NCBI GenBank assembly: GCA_029946105.1
Contig: JAQSDW010000240.1
Coordinates: 22,350 to 86,349, forward strand
Reading direction: 5' to 3'
Source: Reyranella sp.
GTDB lineage: Bacteria; Pseudomonadota; Alphaproteobacteria; Reyranellales; Reyranellaceae
Length of the DNA stretch: 64,000 nucleotides
Shown: in pieces, positions 18,707-27,856 of the stretch
How positions within the stretch are numbered: the first letter of the stretch is position 1
Layout: every line of letters starts with the position of its first letter
Translations under genes and position numbers: made by a program
The notes under the pieces: generated by a model
Told to the model about the DNA's origin: nothing
The model's database searches: none
The model's input: only the letters and a program-made list of their open reading frames with translations

Positions 18707-21700
18707 ATGTTGTCCGCGCTCTGCATCCGCCGCCCGGTGATGATCATTCTGGTGATGGCGTCCTTCGTCATCGCCGGCATGTTCGGCTACAAGCAGCTTC
18801 CCGTCGCCGCCATCCCGCGCGTCGACTTCCCGACCATCCAGGTGAGCGCGCAGCTGCCGGGCGCCAGCCCGGAGACGATGGCGGCCTCGGTCGCTTCGAT
18901 CCTCGAGCGCCAGTTCGCGACCATCGCCGGCGTGACGTCGATGACCTCGACGTCGTATCTCGGCGCAACCTCTATCACGCTGCAGTTCGACCTCAACCGG
19001 AACATCGACGGTGCCGCGCTCGACGTGCAGTCGGCGATCTCCTCGGCGCTGCGCCGGTTGCCGCCCGAACTGCCGGCGCCCCCCAGCTTCCGCAAAGTCA
19101 ACCCGGCCGACTTCGCCGTCATGTTCCTGGCATTGAAGTCGGACCAGGCACGCCTGTCGGACGTCGACGCCTTCGCCAGCCGCTCGATCCTGCCGCGCGT
19201 CTCGACGCTGCCCGGTGTTGCCCAGGTGCTGATCTTCGGCTCGCAGAAATACGCCGTGCGCGTGCGCGCCAACCTCGACCAGCTCGCGGTGCGCGGCCTG
19301 ACCCTGCAGGAGCTGCAGAACACGATCGTCGCGGCCAATTCGAGCAAGCCCGTCGGCTCGATCGCCGACCGGCGCCTCAACTCGATCCTCGACGCCACCG
19401 GCCCGATCCAGAAGGCGGCCGACTACATGCCGGTGATCGTCACCTGGCAGAACGGCGCGCCGGTCCGCATATCCGACGTGGCGATGTCGATTGACAGCGT
19501 GGAGAACGACAAGGTCGCGAGCTGGCACGACGGTACGCGCGCGATCGTGCTGGCGGTCTACAAGCAGCCCGACGCCAACACCGTCGAGGTCGTCGACCGC
19601 GTCAAGGCAATGATTCCGGCGATCCAGTCCGAGCTGCCGAGCGGCGTCACCATCACCCAGATGGCCGACCGGTCGATCCCGATCCGCCACGCCATCGAGG
19701 ATGTGGAGTTCACGCTGATGCTGGCCGCGGTGCTGGTCATCATCGCGATCTATTTCTTCCTGCGCAGCGCGCGCGCTACCTTCATCCCGGCGGTCGCGTT
19801 GCCGATCTCGGTGATCGGCACCTTCGCGCTGATGTTCGTGGCTGGCCATTCGATCGATAACATCTCGCTGCTGGCGCTGACGCTCGCCGTGGGCTTCGTG
19901 GTCGATGACGCGATCGTCATGCTGGAGAACATCGTCCGACACATCGAGGCGGGCGAGAAGCCGATGGACGCCGCGTTCAAGGGCGCCAAGGAGGTGAGCT
20001 TCACCATCATCTCCATGACGCTTTCGCTGGTCGCGGTGTTCATCCCCGTGCTGTTCATGGGCGGCGTGGTCGGCCGCATGTTCAACGAGTTCGGTCTCGT
20101 CATCGCGTTCGCCATCCTGATCTCGGGTCTCGTGTCGTTGACGCTGACGCCGATGCTGTGCTCGCGTCTGCTCAAGCCAATCGACCACCACGAGAAGCAC
20201 AATGCCCTGTTGCGCTCCTTCGAGTGGAGCTTCAACAAGGTGAGCGACGGCTATGCCTGGGCGCTGCGGCGCACGGTGGCCTGGCCGCGTCTGGTGCTGC
20301 TCATCACCGCCGGCACCTTCGTGCTCACCGCCGTCCTGTTCCAGGCGATCCCCAAGGGCTTCTTCCCGGTCGAGGATATCGGGCAGCTCCGCGGCTCGAC
20401 CGTCGGACCGGACGACGCATCGTTCGACGCCATGGTGGCGCGCCAGACTGTGCTGGCCGAGGTGATCAAGCGCGATCCGGACGTCGCCTCCCTGATCTCG
20501 ACGGTGGGCGGCGGCTTCGGCGCCAACACCGTGAACTCCGGCAGCCTGTTCATCATGCTGCGCGACAAGCCGGAGCGTAAGGACAGCGCGTCGGAGGTCA
20601 TGGCCCGCCTGCGCGTTTCGACCAGGTCGGTGCCCGGCATCAATGTCTTCTTCCAGCCGGTGCAGTCGATCAACATCGGCACCACGGCGAGCCGCGCGCA
20701 GTACCAGTTCGGCATGCGCTCGGGCGACCTCGCGGCCCTGCGCGAGTACGCGCCTCTCATGGAAGCGCGCATGCGGCAGCTGCCGACGGTTCTTGACGTG
20801 AACTCCGACCTGCAGGTTCGCGCCCGCTCGACCGTGATCGACGTCGATCGCGACACCGCCTCGCGTCTCGGCCTCTCGGTCGACCAGATCCGGCTGATGC
20901 TCTATTCGGCCTTCGGCTCGCGCCAGGTCTCGACCATTTTCGGCTCCGACGACACCTATCAGGTGATCCTCGAGGCCGACCCGAAATACGCCGACACCAG
21001 CGAATTGCTGCGCAAGATCATGATCCGCACGCCGACCGGGGCCATGGTGCCGCTCGACACGGTGGCCAAGCGCAGCGACAAGCCGACCTCGCTCACCGTC
21101 AACCACATCTGGCAGCTGCCGTCGGTCATGGTTTCGTTCAACCTGGCGCCTGGCGTGGCGTTGGGCGAAGCGGTGCGCGACATCTCCGCGGCGGCCGCCG
21201 AGATCGGCCTGCCGGCGAACATCGCCATCAGCTTCGAGGGCTCGGCCCAGGTGTTCCAGCAGGCCGTGGCCAACCAGGGCATGTTGCTGTTCGCAGCCGT
21301 GCTGGTGATCTACATCATCCTCGGCATCCTCTACGAAAGCTTCATCCATCCGCTGACCATCCTGTCGGGCCTGCCGTCCGCGGGCATCGGCGCGCTGGCC
21401 ATCCTGATGCTGTTCAAGATGGACCTCAGCGTCATCGCCATGATCGGCGTCGTCATGCTGATCGGCATCGTCAAGAAGAACGCCATCATGATGGTCGACT
21501 TCGCGATCGAGCGCCGTTCGCAAGGCGCGACCGCGGAACAGGCGATCCTCGAGGCGGCGCGGCTACGCTTCCGGCCAATCATGATGACGACCGTCTGCGC
21601 GCTGCTCGGCGCCCTGCCGATCGCGATCGGCGCCGGCGCCGGCGCTGAGTTGCGCCAGCCGCTGGGCATCACCGTGGTAGGCGGCTTGATGGTGTCGCAG

Positions 21701-21829
21701 CTTCTCACGCTGTTCATCACGCCGGTGGTCTACCTCTGGTTCGACCGCCTGACCGGCATGCGCTTCAGCCCCGGCTGGGCCAAGCGTTGGCGAACCAAGG
21801 GCCGGCTGCCGGCAGCCCCTGCCGAATAG
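18707..21829 (+). CDS. RND-family multidrug efflux permease (AcrB/MdtBC type)
   Basis: This 1040-residue protein has the usual HAE1 layout: one membrane segment near the N-terminus, a large periplasmic loop, helices 2-7, a second loop and helices 8-12. The proton-relay acids are in helix 4 (TLAVGFVVDDAIVMLENI), and the helix 10-11 region has MIGVVMLIGIVKKNAIMMVD. The porter-domain sequence PRVDFPTIQVSAQLPGASPE is typical. It forms a trimeric proton-driven exporter with the adaptor upstream. The plus-strand amidase gene starts 29 bases after its stop, so read-through into the catabolic unit is possible. Confidence 0.95.
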   Translation: MLSALCIRRPVMIILVMASFVIAGMFGYKQLPVAAIPRVDFPTIQVSAQLPGASPETMAASVASILERQFATIAGVTSMTSTSYLGATSITLQFDLNRNIDGAALDVQSAISSALRRLPPELPAPPSFRKVNPADFAVMFLALKSDQARLSDVDAFASRSILPRVSTLPGVAQVLIFGSQKYAVRVRANLDQLAVRGLTLQELQNTIVAANSSKPVGSIADRRLNSILDATGPIQKAADYMPVIVTWQNGAPVRISDVAMSIDSVENDKVASWHDGTRAIVLAVYKQPDANTVEVVDRVKAMIPAIQSELPSGVTITQMADRSIPIRHAIEDVEFTLMLAAVLVIIAIYFFLRSARATFIPAVALPISVIGTFALMFVAGHSIDNISLLALTLAVGFVVDDAIVMLENIVRHIEAGEKPMDAAFKGAKEVSFTIISMTLSLVAVFIPVLFMGGVVGRMFNEFGLVIAFAILISGLVSLTLTPMLCSRLLKPIDHHEKHNALLRSFEWSFNKVSDGYAWALRRTVAWPRLVLLITAGTFVLTAVLFQAIPKGFFPVEDIGQLRGSTVGPDDASFDAMVARQTVLAEVIKRDPDVASLISTVGGGFGANTVNSGSLFIMLRDKPERKDSASEVMARLRVSTRSVPGINVFFQPVQSINIGTTASRAQYQFGMRSGDLAALREYAPLMEARMRQLPTVLDVNSDLQVRARSTVIDVDRDTASRLGLSVDQIRLMLYSAFGSRQVSTIFGSDDTYQVILEADPKYADTSELLRKIMIRTPTGAMVPLDTVAKRSDKPTSLTVNHIWQLPSVMVSFNLAPGVALGEAVRDISAAAAEIGLPANIAISFEGSAQVFQQAVANQGMLLFAAVLVIYIILGILYESFIHPLTILSGLPSAGIGALAILMLFKMDLSVIAMIGVVMLIGIVKKNAIMMVDFAIERRSQGATAEQAILEAARLRFRPIMMTTVCALLGALPIAIGAGAGAELRQPLGITVVGGLMVSQLLTLFITPVVYLWFDRLTGMRFSPGWAKRWRTKGRLPAAPAE

Positions 21830-21858
21830 ATCTTCCCATCATCGAGAGTGTTGATCGC

Positions 21859-23049
21859 ATGACCGACGATATCGGCGCCTTCGTGCCAGGCCCGCGCGTC
21901 CGTATCGAAGGTCGCCCCGGTGGCTCCCTCCAGGGCCTGACCTTCGCCGCCAAGGATCTGTTCGACGTTGCCGGCGTGCCGACCGGCGGCGGCAACCACG
22001 ATTGGCCCACGGGCCGCCCGGTGCCGACCAGGCACGCTTGGGCGGTGCAGACGTTGCTCGACGCGGGCGCCACCCTGATCGGCAAGACCATCACCGACGA
22101 GGTCTCGCTCGGCATCCTGGGCGAGAACGCCTTCGACGGCACGCCGGTCAATGTCCGCGCTCCTGGGCGGGTGCCGGGCGGCTCGTCGTCCGGCTCCGCC
22201 GCCGCAGTCGCCGCCGGCCTCTGCGATACCGCGCTCGGCACCGACACCGGTGGCTCGGTGCGCGTGCCCTCGAGCTTCTGCGGCCTCTATGGCATCCGCC
22301 CGACGCACGGCCGCCTCGACGTCACCGGCATGCTGCCGCAGGCGCCGACCTCCGATACCACCGGCTGGTTCGCCCGCGACGCCGAAACCTTCGCCAGGGT
22401 GTCGTCGGTCCTGCTGGGCGAGGCGATTCCCGTGGCGCTGCCCGGTAAGCTGCCCAGCAAGCTCATCGTGGCGGTGGACGCCTTCGGCTTTGCCGATGCC
22501 AACGTGGCCGAGGCACTGCAGCCGATGGTGAAACGCCTGGCAGCGCTGGTCGGCTCCAGCCGCGACGAGGTCATGGCGCCGCAAGGTCTCTCGGTGTGGG
22601 CGCGGGCGCAGCGCACCCTGCAGCCGTCCGAGGCCTACATCACGTTCCGCGACTGGCTCGACAAGGGCAATCCGCGCTTCGCCTTCTCGGTCGCCAAGGC
22701 GCTGGTGATGGGCTCGATGATCGCCGAGAGCGATCGCGTCTGGGCCAACCTGATGCGCCAGGAAGTGCGTGCGCGCATGAAGTACCTGTTACCGGCCGGC
22801 ACAATCCTTTGCCTGCCGACGACGCCGTTTCCGGCGCCGCTCTGCGGCCAGCCGCTGTCCGTGCTCGATCCGCTGCGCGACCGCATCACTTGCCTCTGTG
22901 CCCACGGCGGCCTTGCGGGTTTTCCGCAGGTCAACTTGCCGGGAGCCACGACGGTTGACGGCCTGCCGGTCGGCCTGTCCATCATCGGTCCTCGGGGCAG
23001 CGACGCCGGCCTGGTGGCCGTAGCGCGCGCCCTCGAGGGAAAGGTTTGA
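21859..23049 (+). CDS. Amidase-signature-family amidase
   Basis: The 396 residues contain the Ser-cis-Ser-Lys triad: K32 (FAAKDLFD), cis-serine S109 in GGSSSGS and nucleophile S133 in TDTGGSVRVPSSF. The family hydrolyses amides or carbamoyl compounds. At 396 residues it is shorter than the usual 450-500 and resembles AMI1-type amidases. Its stop overlaps the start of the AtzH/HpxZ-like gene. Pairing of such an amidase with that protein is known from cyanurate (AtzE/AtzH) and oxalurate (HpxY/HpxZ) catabolism. The substrate is therefore suggested, but not shown, to be a ureide or carbamoyl acid. Confidence 0.88.
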   Translation: MTDDIGAFVPGPRVRIEGRPGGSLQGLTFAAKDLFDVAGVPTGGGNHDWPTGRPVPTRHAWAVQTLLDAGATLIGKTITDEVSLGILGENAFDGTPVNVRAPGRVPGGSSSGSAAAVAAGLCDTALGTDTGGSVRVPSSFCGLYGIRPTHGRLDVTGMLPQAPTSDTTGWFARDAETFARVSSVLLGEAIPVALPGKLPSKLIVAVDAFGFADANVAEALQPMVKRLAALVGSSRDEVMAPQGLSVWARAQRTLQPSEAYITFRDWLDKGNPRFAFSVAKALVMGSMIAESDRVWANLMRQEVRARMKYLLPAGTILCLPTTPFPAPLCGQPLSVLDPLRDRITCLCAHGGLAGFPQVNLPGATTVDGLPVGLSIIGPRGSDAGLVAVARALEGKV

Positions 23050-23450
23050 AGGACCTGACGCCGAACATTCCCGAAGTCGTGGCCGAGGTCGGCGCACTCT
23101 TCGAGCGCTACGAACAGGCGCTGATCGACAAGAACGTCGACGTGCTGGACGCCACCTTCTGGAACAGCCCGCACGCCATTCGTCTGGCGAACCACGAGCA
23201 CGGCTACGGCTTCGACCGCATCCACGCCCATCGCGTCGCGCGCGTGCCGGGGCCTGGCACCAAGGAGAAGCGCTTGCGCCTCGATATCGTGACCGTGGGA
23301 CACGACATCGCCACCGTCACGCTGGTCTACAAGGTCCGCGGCAGGGAGATGACCGGCCGCCAGATGCAGACCTGGGTCCGGTTCCCCGATGCGGGCTGGA
23401 AAGTCATCGCCGCCCATGTCTCCATGATCGGCGAAACGCCCGTATTGTAG
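23046..23450 (+). CDS. AtzH/HpxZ-like protein (DUF3225, SnoaL-like fold)
   Basis: The 134 residues start at a TTG that overlaps the amidase stop (TTGA), so translation is coupled. FERYEQALIDKNVDVLDATF followed by WNSPHAIRLANHEHGYGFDRIHAHR is characteristic of the AtzH-like family. AtzH of Pseudomonas ADP was described as a decarboxylating amidohydrolase acting on dicarboxyurea, and HpxZ sits in the Klebsiella oxalurate cluster. No AtzG-like small subunit gene is seen beside the amidase. The family call is strong; the reaction here is an inference from context. Confidence 0.8.
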   Translation: MKDLTPNIPEVVAEVGALFERYEQALIDKNVDVLDATFWNSPHAIRLANHEHGYGFDRIHAHRVARVPGPGTKEKRLRLDIVTVGHDIATVTLVYKVRGREMTGRQMQTWVRFPDAGWKVIAAHVSMIGETPVL

Positions 23451-23458
23451 AGGGGACA

Positions 23459-24502
23459 ATGACCAAAGAGACACCGCCGGCAGAACTCGGCAACGTGATG
23501 GTTCCCGATCTCGCCTGGGTCGCCAAGGTGAGCGAGCCTGCGCTCGAACCCGACCTCCCCATCGTCGATCCACACCATCATCTGTGGCAGCGCGCTGGCA
23601 ACGACTACCTGTTCCACGACCTGCTGGCCGACACGCAGACCGGCCACAACATCGTCGGCACAGTATTCGTCGACTGCCACTCGATGTACCGCAAGGACGG
23701 CCCGGCCGAATTGCGCTGCATCGGCGAGACCGAGTTCGCCAATGGCGTCGCCGCCATGAGTGCCAGCGGCCTCTACGGCAATCTGCGCGCCTGCGACGGC
23801 ATCGTCGGCCACGTCGACCTGCGCCTCGGCAGCAAGGCAGGCGCCGTGCTCGATGCCCAGATCGCTGCGGGCAATGGCCGCTTCAAGGGCATCCGCTACC
23901 AGACCGGCTGGGATGCCGATCCCGGCATCCGCAACTCGCGCACCGACCCGACGGCTGAGCTGACGCGCGATAAGTCCTGGCGCACAGGCTTCGCCGAATT
24001 GGCCAAGCGCGGCCTCACCTTCGACGCCTGGCTCTACCATCCGCAGCTGGCCGAGATCGCCGAGCTTGCCGATGCCTTTCCCGGGACGCCCATCGTCCTC
24101 GACCATGTCGGCGGGCCTTTGGGGTACGCGGGATATGCTGGCCGCCATGCCGAAGTGAGGGCGACCTGGAAGAAATCGATGGCCGACCTCGCCAAGCGCC
24201 GGAACATCGTCGTCAAGGTCGGTGGCCTCGGCATGGCCATGGGCTGGTTCGATTTCTACCAGCAGCCGACACCGCCCGGCTCGCAGGCCTTGGCCGAGGC
24301 CTTCAAGCCCTGGGTCGAGACCTGTATCGATCTCTTCGGCGTCGACCGCTGCATGTTCGAGAGCAACTTCCCGGTCGACAAGATCACCAGCGGCTACGGC
24401 GTACTGTGGAACGCCTTTAAGCGTCTGGCCTCCGGCGCGTCCGCGGCGGACAAGGGCGCGCTTTTTGCAGGGACGGCGCGCCGGGTCTACAAACTCGCCT
24501 GA
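23459..24502 (+). CDS. Amidohydrolase 2 family (TIM-barrel metal-dependent hydrolase)
   Basis: This 347-residue protein has the first-strand metal motif IVDPHHHLW (H39 and H41), a barrel histidine in IVLDHVGGPLGY and the last-strand aspartate region in CMFESNFPVDK. The family includes lactonases and decarboxylases acting on small carboxylic acids. It starts 8 bases after the AtzH-like gene and is followed after 20 bases by a binding protein gene, so it is part of the same catabolic unit. Confidence 0.87.
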   Translation: MTKETPPAELGNVMVPDLAWVAKVSEPALEPDLPIVDPHHHLWQRAGNDYLFHDLLADTQTGHNIVGTVFVDCHSMYRKDGPAELRCIGETEFANGVAAMSASGLYGNLRACDGIVGHVDLRLGSKAGAVLDAQIAAGNGRFKGIRYQTGWDADPGIRNSRTDPTAELTRDKSWRTGFAELAKRGLTFDAWLYHPQLAEIAELADAFPGTPIVLDHVGGPLGYAGYAGRHAEVRATWKKSMADLAKRRNIVVKVGGLGMAMGWFDFYQQPTPPGSQALAEAFKPWVETCIDLFGVDRCMFESNFPVDKITSGYGVLWNAFKRLASGASAADKGALFAGTARRVYKLA

Positions 24503-24522
24503 GCTGCTTCGGGAGGCCATTC

Positions 24523-26085
24523 ATGCGCCGTTTCCTTTTTGCATCTGCCGTCGCCCTTGCGACTGCTCTTTCATCCATCGCCTCGGCCCAGACGCTGAAA
24601 GTCGTGATGCATTCCGACGTGAAGGTGCTCGATCCGATCTGGAGCGGCGCCTACATCACGCGCAATTACGGCTACATGGTCTACGACACGCTGTTCGCCA
24701 TGGACGAGAAGTACCAGGTGAAGCCGCAGATGGTCGACAGCTTCACGACCAGCGACGATGGCCTCACCTGGACCTTCAAGCTGCGCGATGGCTTGGAATG
24801 GCACGACGGCCAGCCCGTCACGGCCGAGGATTGCGTGGCCTCGCTCAAGCGCTGGGCGGTGCGCGACGCGATGGGCCAGAAGCTCGCCAAGTCGATCCAG
24901 GACTACAAGGTCGTCGATGCGAGGACCTTCCAGATCGTGCTCAAGGAGAAGTTCGGCCAGCTTATCAACGCGATCGGCAAGCCATCGGTCGTCGTGCCCT
25001 TCATGATGCCCAAGCGCATCGCCGAGACCGATCCGTTCAAGCAGATCGACGAATACATCGGCTCCGGCCCGTTCGTGTTCAGGAAGGACGAATGGAAGCC
25101 GGGTGAGAAGCTGGTCTTCACCAAGTTCGCCAAGTACAAGCCGCGCGCCGAGCCGATGGCGGGCCTCTCCGGCGGCAAGGTCGTGAGCCTCGATCGTGTC
25201 GAGTGGCTGTGGATCCCTGACGCCGAGACGCAGGTGAACGCCCTGCTGAACGGCGAGATCGACATGCTGGAGGCCGTCAGCACCGATCACCTGCCGCTGG
25301 TCGAGAAGAACAAGGACATCCGCGTCATCCGGAACGCGACCTCCAACCAGTACGTGTTCCGCATGAACTGGCTGCTGCCGCCCTTCAACAACGTGAAGGT
25401 CCGCCAGGCCGCGGCAATGGCGCTGAACCAGATCGATTTCCTGCAGGCCAACATCGGCGACAGCCGCTTCTACCGGACCTGCAAGGCGATGTTCACCTGC
25501 GACACGCCGCTAGCCAGCGACGCCGGCATGGAAGGGCTGGTCGAGGGCAATTCGGTCAAGGCCAAGCAGATGCTGGCCGAGTCGGGCTATGACGGCACAC
25601 CCGTCACGCTGCTCTATCCATCCGACCTCGGCGTCATCAAGCAACTCGGCCCCGTCGCCAAGGCGGCCCTCGAGAAGGCCGGTTTCAAGGTCGATCTGCA
25701 GGCGCTCGACTGGCAGAGCATGATCGTGCGGCTCCAGAAGAAGGGGCCGGTGTCGGAAGGCGGCTGGAACGCTTTTTCCACGAGCTGGTCGCAGGTCGAC
25801 ATCCTCGACCCCCTGATGACGCCGTTCCTGGCCGCGACCTGCGACATGGCGCGCGCCGGTTGGCCGTGTGACGAGGGCATGGAAAAGCTGCGCGACAAGT
25901 ACGTGAAAGCCACGAGCGAGGCCGAGAAGAAGGCCGTTGCCGAGGAGGTGCAGCGCTACGCGCTGCAGATTGTGACGCACGTGCCGCTCGGCGAATGGTT
26001 CGGTGTCGCCGCCGTGCGCACCAATATCGGCACCATGGCGGTGCCGCCGCCGGTCACCGTCTTCTGGGGCATGACCAAGAAGTAG
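24523..26085 (+). CDS. ABC transporter substrate-binding protein, oligopeptide/family 5 type
   Basis: This 520-residue protein has a Sec signal peptide (about 1-22, ending SIASAQ) and the family 5 core: YMVYDTLFAMDEKYQVKPQM, LTWTFKLRDGLEWHDGQPV, DYKVVDARTFQIVLKEK and YIGSGPFVFRKDEWKPGEKL. It binds a solute in the periplasm, but no permease or ATPase gene is adjacent. It is clearly paralogous to the protein encoded at 29021-30610. Its position behind the amidase, AtzH-like and amidohydrolase genes suggests capture of their substrate. Confidence 0.9.
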   Translation: MRRFLFASAVALATALSSIASAQTLKVVMHSDVKVLDPIWSGAYITRNYGYMVYDTLFAMDEKYQVKPQMVDSFTTSDDGLTWTFKLRDGLEWHDGQPVTAEDCVASLKRWAVRDAMGQKLAKSIQDYKVVDARTFQIVLKEKFGQLINAIGKPSVVVPFMMPKRIAETDPFKQIDEYIGSGPFVFRKDEWKPGEKLVFTKFAKYKPRAEPMAGLSGGKVVSLDRVEWLWIPDAETQVNALLNGEIDMLEAVSTDHLPLVEKNKDIRVIRNATSNQYVFRMNWLLPPFNNVKVRQAAAMALNQIDFLQANIGDSRFYRTCKAMFTCDTPLASDAGMEGLVEGNSVKAKQMLAESGYDGTPVTLLYPSDLGVIKQLGPVAKAALEKAGFKVDLQALDWQSMIVRLQKKGPVSEGGWNAFSTSWSQVDILDPLMTPFLAATCDMARAGWPCDEGMEKLRDKYVKATSEAEKKAVAEEVQRYALQIVTHVPLGEWFGVAAVRTNIGTMAVPPPVTVFWGMTKK

Positions 26086-26145
26086 GACCCATTTTCCTCA
26101 GGCGGCGGTGTATGCTCCCGGGCAAGAAACCTCGGGAGGCAAGGG

Positions 26146-27174
26146 TTGATCGAACATCGTCTGACGCGCCGCGCCGCACTCGGCGGACTGGCGGCGGTGC
26201 CGTTCGTGGGCAACGCGCAAGCGCAGGATCTCACCAAGGCGTCGATCGCGCTGTTGCGGCTGTCGTCGTCCGGACCAGTCTTCATCGCCCAGGAGAAGGG
26301 CTGGTTCAAGGAAGCCGGCGTCGACCTCACGATCAAGGACTTCACCGCCGCGACCCAGGTGCCGCTCGCCATCGTCTCGGGCGATGCCGATTTCGGTACC
26401 ACCGCCTTCACCGCCGGCTTCTACAATCTCGCCGCCAAGGGCGGGCTGAAGGTGATCGCGGCGCAAAGCGCGGAGCGGCCGGGCTTCCAGCTCAACGTCA
26501 TCGCCGTCACTCGGCAGGCCTGGGATGCGGGCATCCGCTCGATCAAGGACCTCGCCGGCAAGCGCGTCGCCATGACCACGGCGGGCTCCTCGATGCACTA
26601 TTCGATCGAGATGCTGGCGCGCAAGTTCGGTGTCGACGCCAAGACCATCACCATGGTGCCGTTGCAGTCGCTGCCCAACATGGCGGCGGCCTTCAAGGGC
26701 GGCCAGGTCGATGCCGCGAGCTTTCCCATCACCACCTATCGCCAGGTCGAGGCCGAGGCGGGCGGCCACATCATCGCCTATGTCGGCGACGAGGAGCCCT
26801 GGCAGCTCGGCGCCGTGTTCACCTCGCCCAAGACCATCGCCGAGCGCCGGCCGCTGGTGGAGAAGTTTCTGGTCGGCTACCGGCGCGGCGCCGCGGCCTA
26901 TAACCAGGCTTTCGGCAAGCGCGACAACGGCAAGCTGGTGCCCGGGCCGAACTACGACGAGATGATCGCGCTGCTCGCCGGCGCCCTGAAGCAGCCGCCG
27001 GAGCGTGTCGCCCAGGGGCTGCCTTTCATCGATCCCGAGGGCCGGCTCGACGTCGGCGACATCTATAAGCAGGTGGCCTTCTGGCAGGCCTCCGGCCAGG
27101 TCGCCAAGGATGCCGATCCCAAGTCGTTCATCGACCTCAGCTTCGTGCAGGGCCACTTCAACGTGCCCAAGTAG
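26146..27174 (+). CDS. ABC transporter substrate-binding protein, NMT1/SsuA/TauA type
   Basis: The TTG at 26146 has GGGAGG about 6 bases upstream and gives 342 residues. The N-terminus LTRRAALGGLAAVPF is a probable Tat-like or Sec signal. The core has VFIAQEKGWFKEAGVDLTIK, DADFGTTAFTAGFYN and GKRVAMTTAGSSMHYSIEM, as in nitrate/sulfonate/thiamine-precursor binding proteins. No partner permease or ATPase is adjacent. It is 60 bases after the other binding protein gene and is probably the last gene of that unit. Its last five codons including the stop are duplicated directly downstream. Confidence 0.88.
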   Translation: MIEHRLTRRAALGGLAAVPFVGNAQAQDLTKASIALLRLSSSGPVFIAQEKGWFKEAGVDLTIKDFTAATQVPLAIVSGDADFGTTAFTAGFYNLAAKGGLKVIAAQSAERPGFQLNVIAVTRQAWDAGIRSIKDLAGKRVAMTTAGSSMHYSIEMLARKFGVDAKTITMVPLQSLPNMAAAFKGGQVDAASFPITTYRQVEAEAGGHIIAYVGDEEPWQLGAVFTSPKTIAERRPLVEKFLVGYRRGAAAYNQAFGKRDNGKLVPGPNYDEMIALLAGALKQPPERVAQGLPFIDPEGRLDVGDIYKQVAFWQASGQVAKDADPKSFIDLSFVQGHFNVPK

Positions 27175-27189
27175 AACGTGCCCAAGTAG
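27160..27189 (+). repeat. 15-base tandem duplication containing a stop codon
   Basis: AACGTGCCCAAGTAG is present twice head to tail (27160-27174 and 27175-27189). The first copy is the last four codons and stop of the binding protein. The second would add the same residues and stop if the first stop were read through. Confidence 0.85.
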
Positions 27190-27235
27190 CAAGTAAGGCC
27201 TTGCCCGCCTCGGGGAAGACGCCGAAAGCTGGCAG

Positions 27236-27847
27236 ATGTCAGCACCGTCGTTTTTGGCTGGGCGGTTTCTGCCCCATCGCATTCTGCCCGGCTGGCTGGG
27301 CAAGGCCGAGGCAGCCCGGTTGCTGGCCTATACCCTGGCGGCCGAGGCGCGTTTTGCACCGACCAGGCTCGCGGATCAGGGCACCGGGCGTCTCGACTCG
27401 GTGGTGCGCCAGTCGTCCGTGCTGAAGGATCTCGGCGCCTTCGCGGCCCCCTTGCGCCGGAAGGCATTGGCCCTGCAGTCGGGCCTCGAGACGGCGTTCG
27501 ACATGGCGCACACGCCGGCCAACAGCACGCAGATGGAGATGGTGGCGCATGGCGACGGCGCCTTCTATCGGCCGCACATCGACACCTTCACCGGCGACGA
27601 ATACACGCCCGGCGGCAGGCGGCGGCTCACCATGATCTACTATCTCCATCGCCAGCCGCGCCGCTTCACGGGCGGACGCCTGCGGATGTTCGATCTGGGC
27701 GGCACCGAGACGATCGAGATCGAGCCGACGCACGACAGCCTGCTCGTCTTCCCGTCAGCAGCGCGTCACGAGGTCGAGACCGTGTCCTGTCCCGACAGCG
27801 AATTCGCCGACGGCCGTTTCGCAGTGAATATCTGGCTGTGCGGCTGA
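27236..27847 (+). CDS. 2-oxoglutarate/Fe(II)-dependent oxygenase (prolyl-4-hydroxylase-like)
   Basis: The 203 residues show the Fe(II) facial triad H114-x-D116 and H178 (SAARHEV), with R194 (GRFAVNIW) to bind 2-oxoglutarate. The surrounding LTMIYYLHR and DSLLVFPS strands fit the double-stranded beta-helix fold of the P4Hc group. Members hydroxylate protein side chains or small molecules; the substrate is unknown. It stands alone, 61 bases after the binding protein gene and 9 bases before the end of the convergent hxlR-type gene. Confidence 0.86.
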   Translation: MSAPSFLAGRFLPHRILPGWLGKAEAARLLAYTLAAEARFAPTRLADQGTGRLDSVVRQSSVLKDLGAFAAPLRRKALALQSGLETAFDMAHTPANSTQMEMVAHGDGAFYRPHIDTFTGDEYTPGGRRRLTMIYYLHRQPRRFTGGRLRMFDLGGTETIEIEPTHDSLLVFPSAARHEVETVSCPDSEFADGRFAVNIWLCG

Positions 27848-27856
27848 CGCTGCCGG

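Noticed and set aside
18086..21523. Very long open frame on the minus strand opposite the RND pump and adaptor
   Set aside because: It is a shadow of high-GC codon bias. Its translation is rich in Arg, His, Asp and Gly with no recognisable domain, while the plus strand encodes a textbook RND permease.
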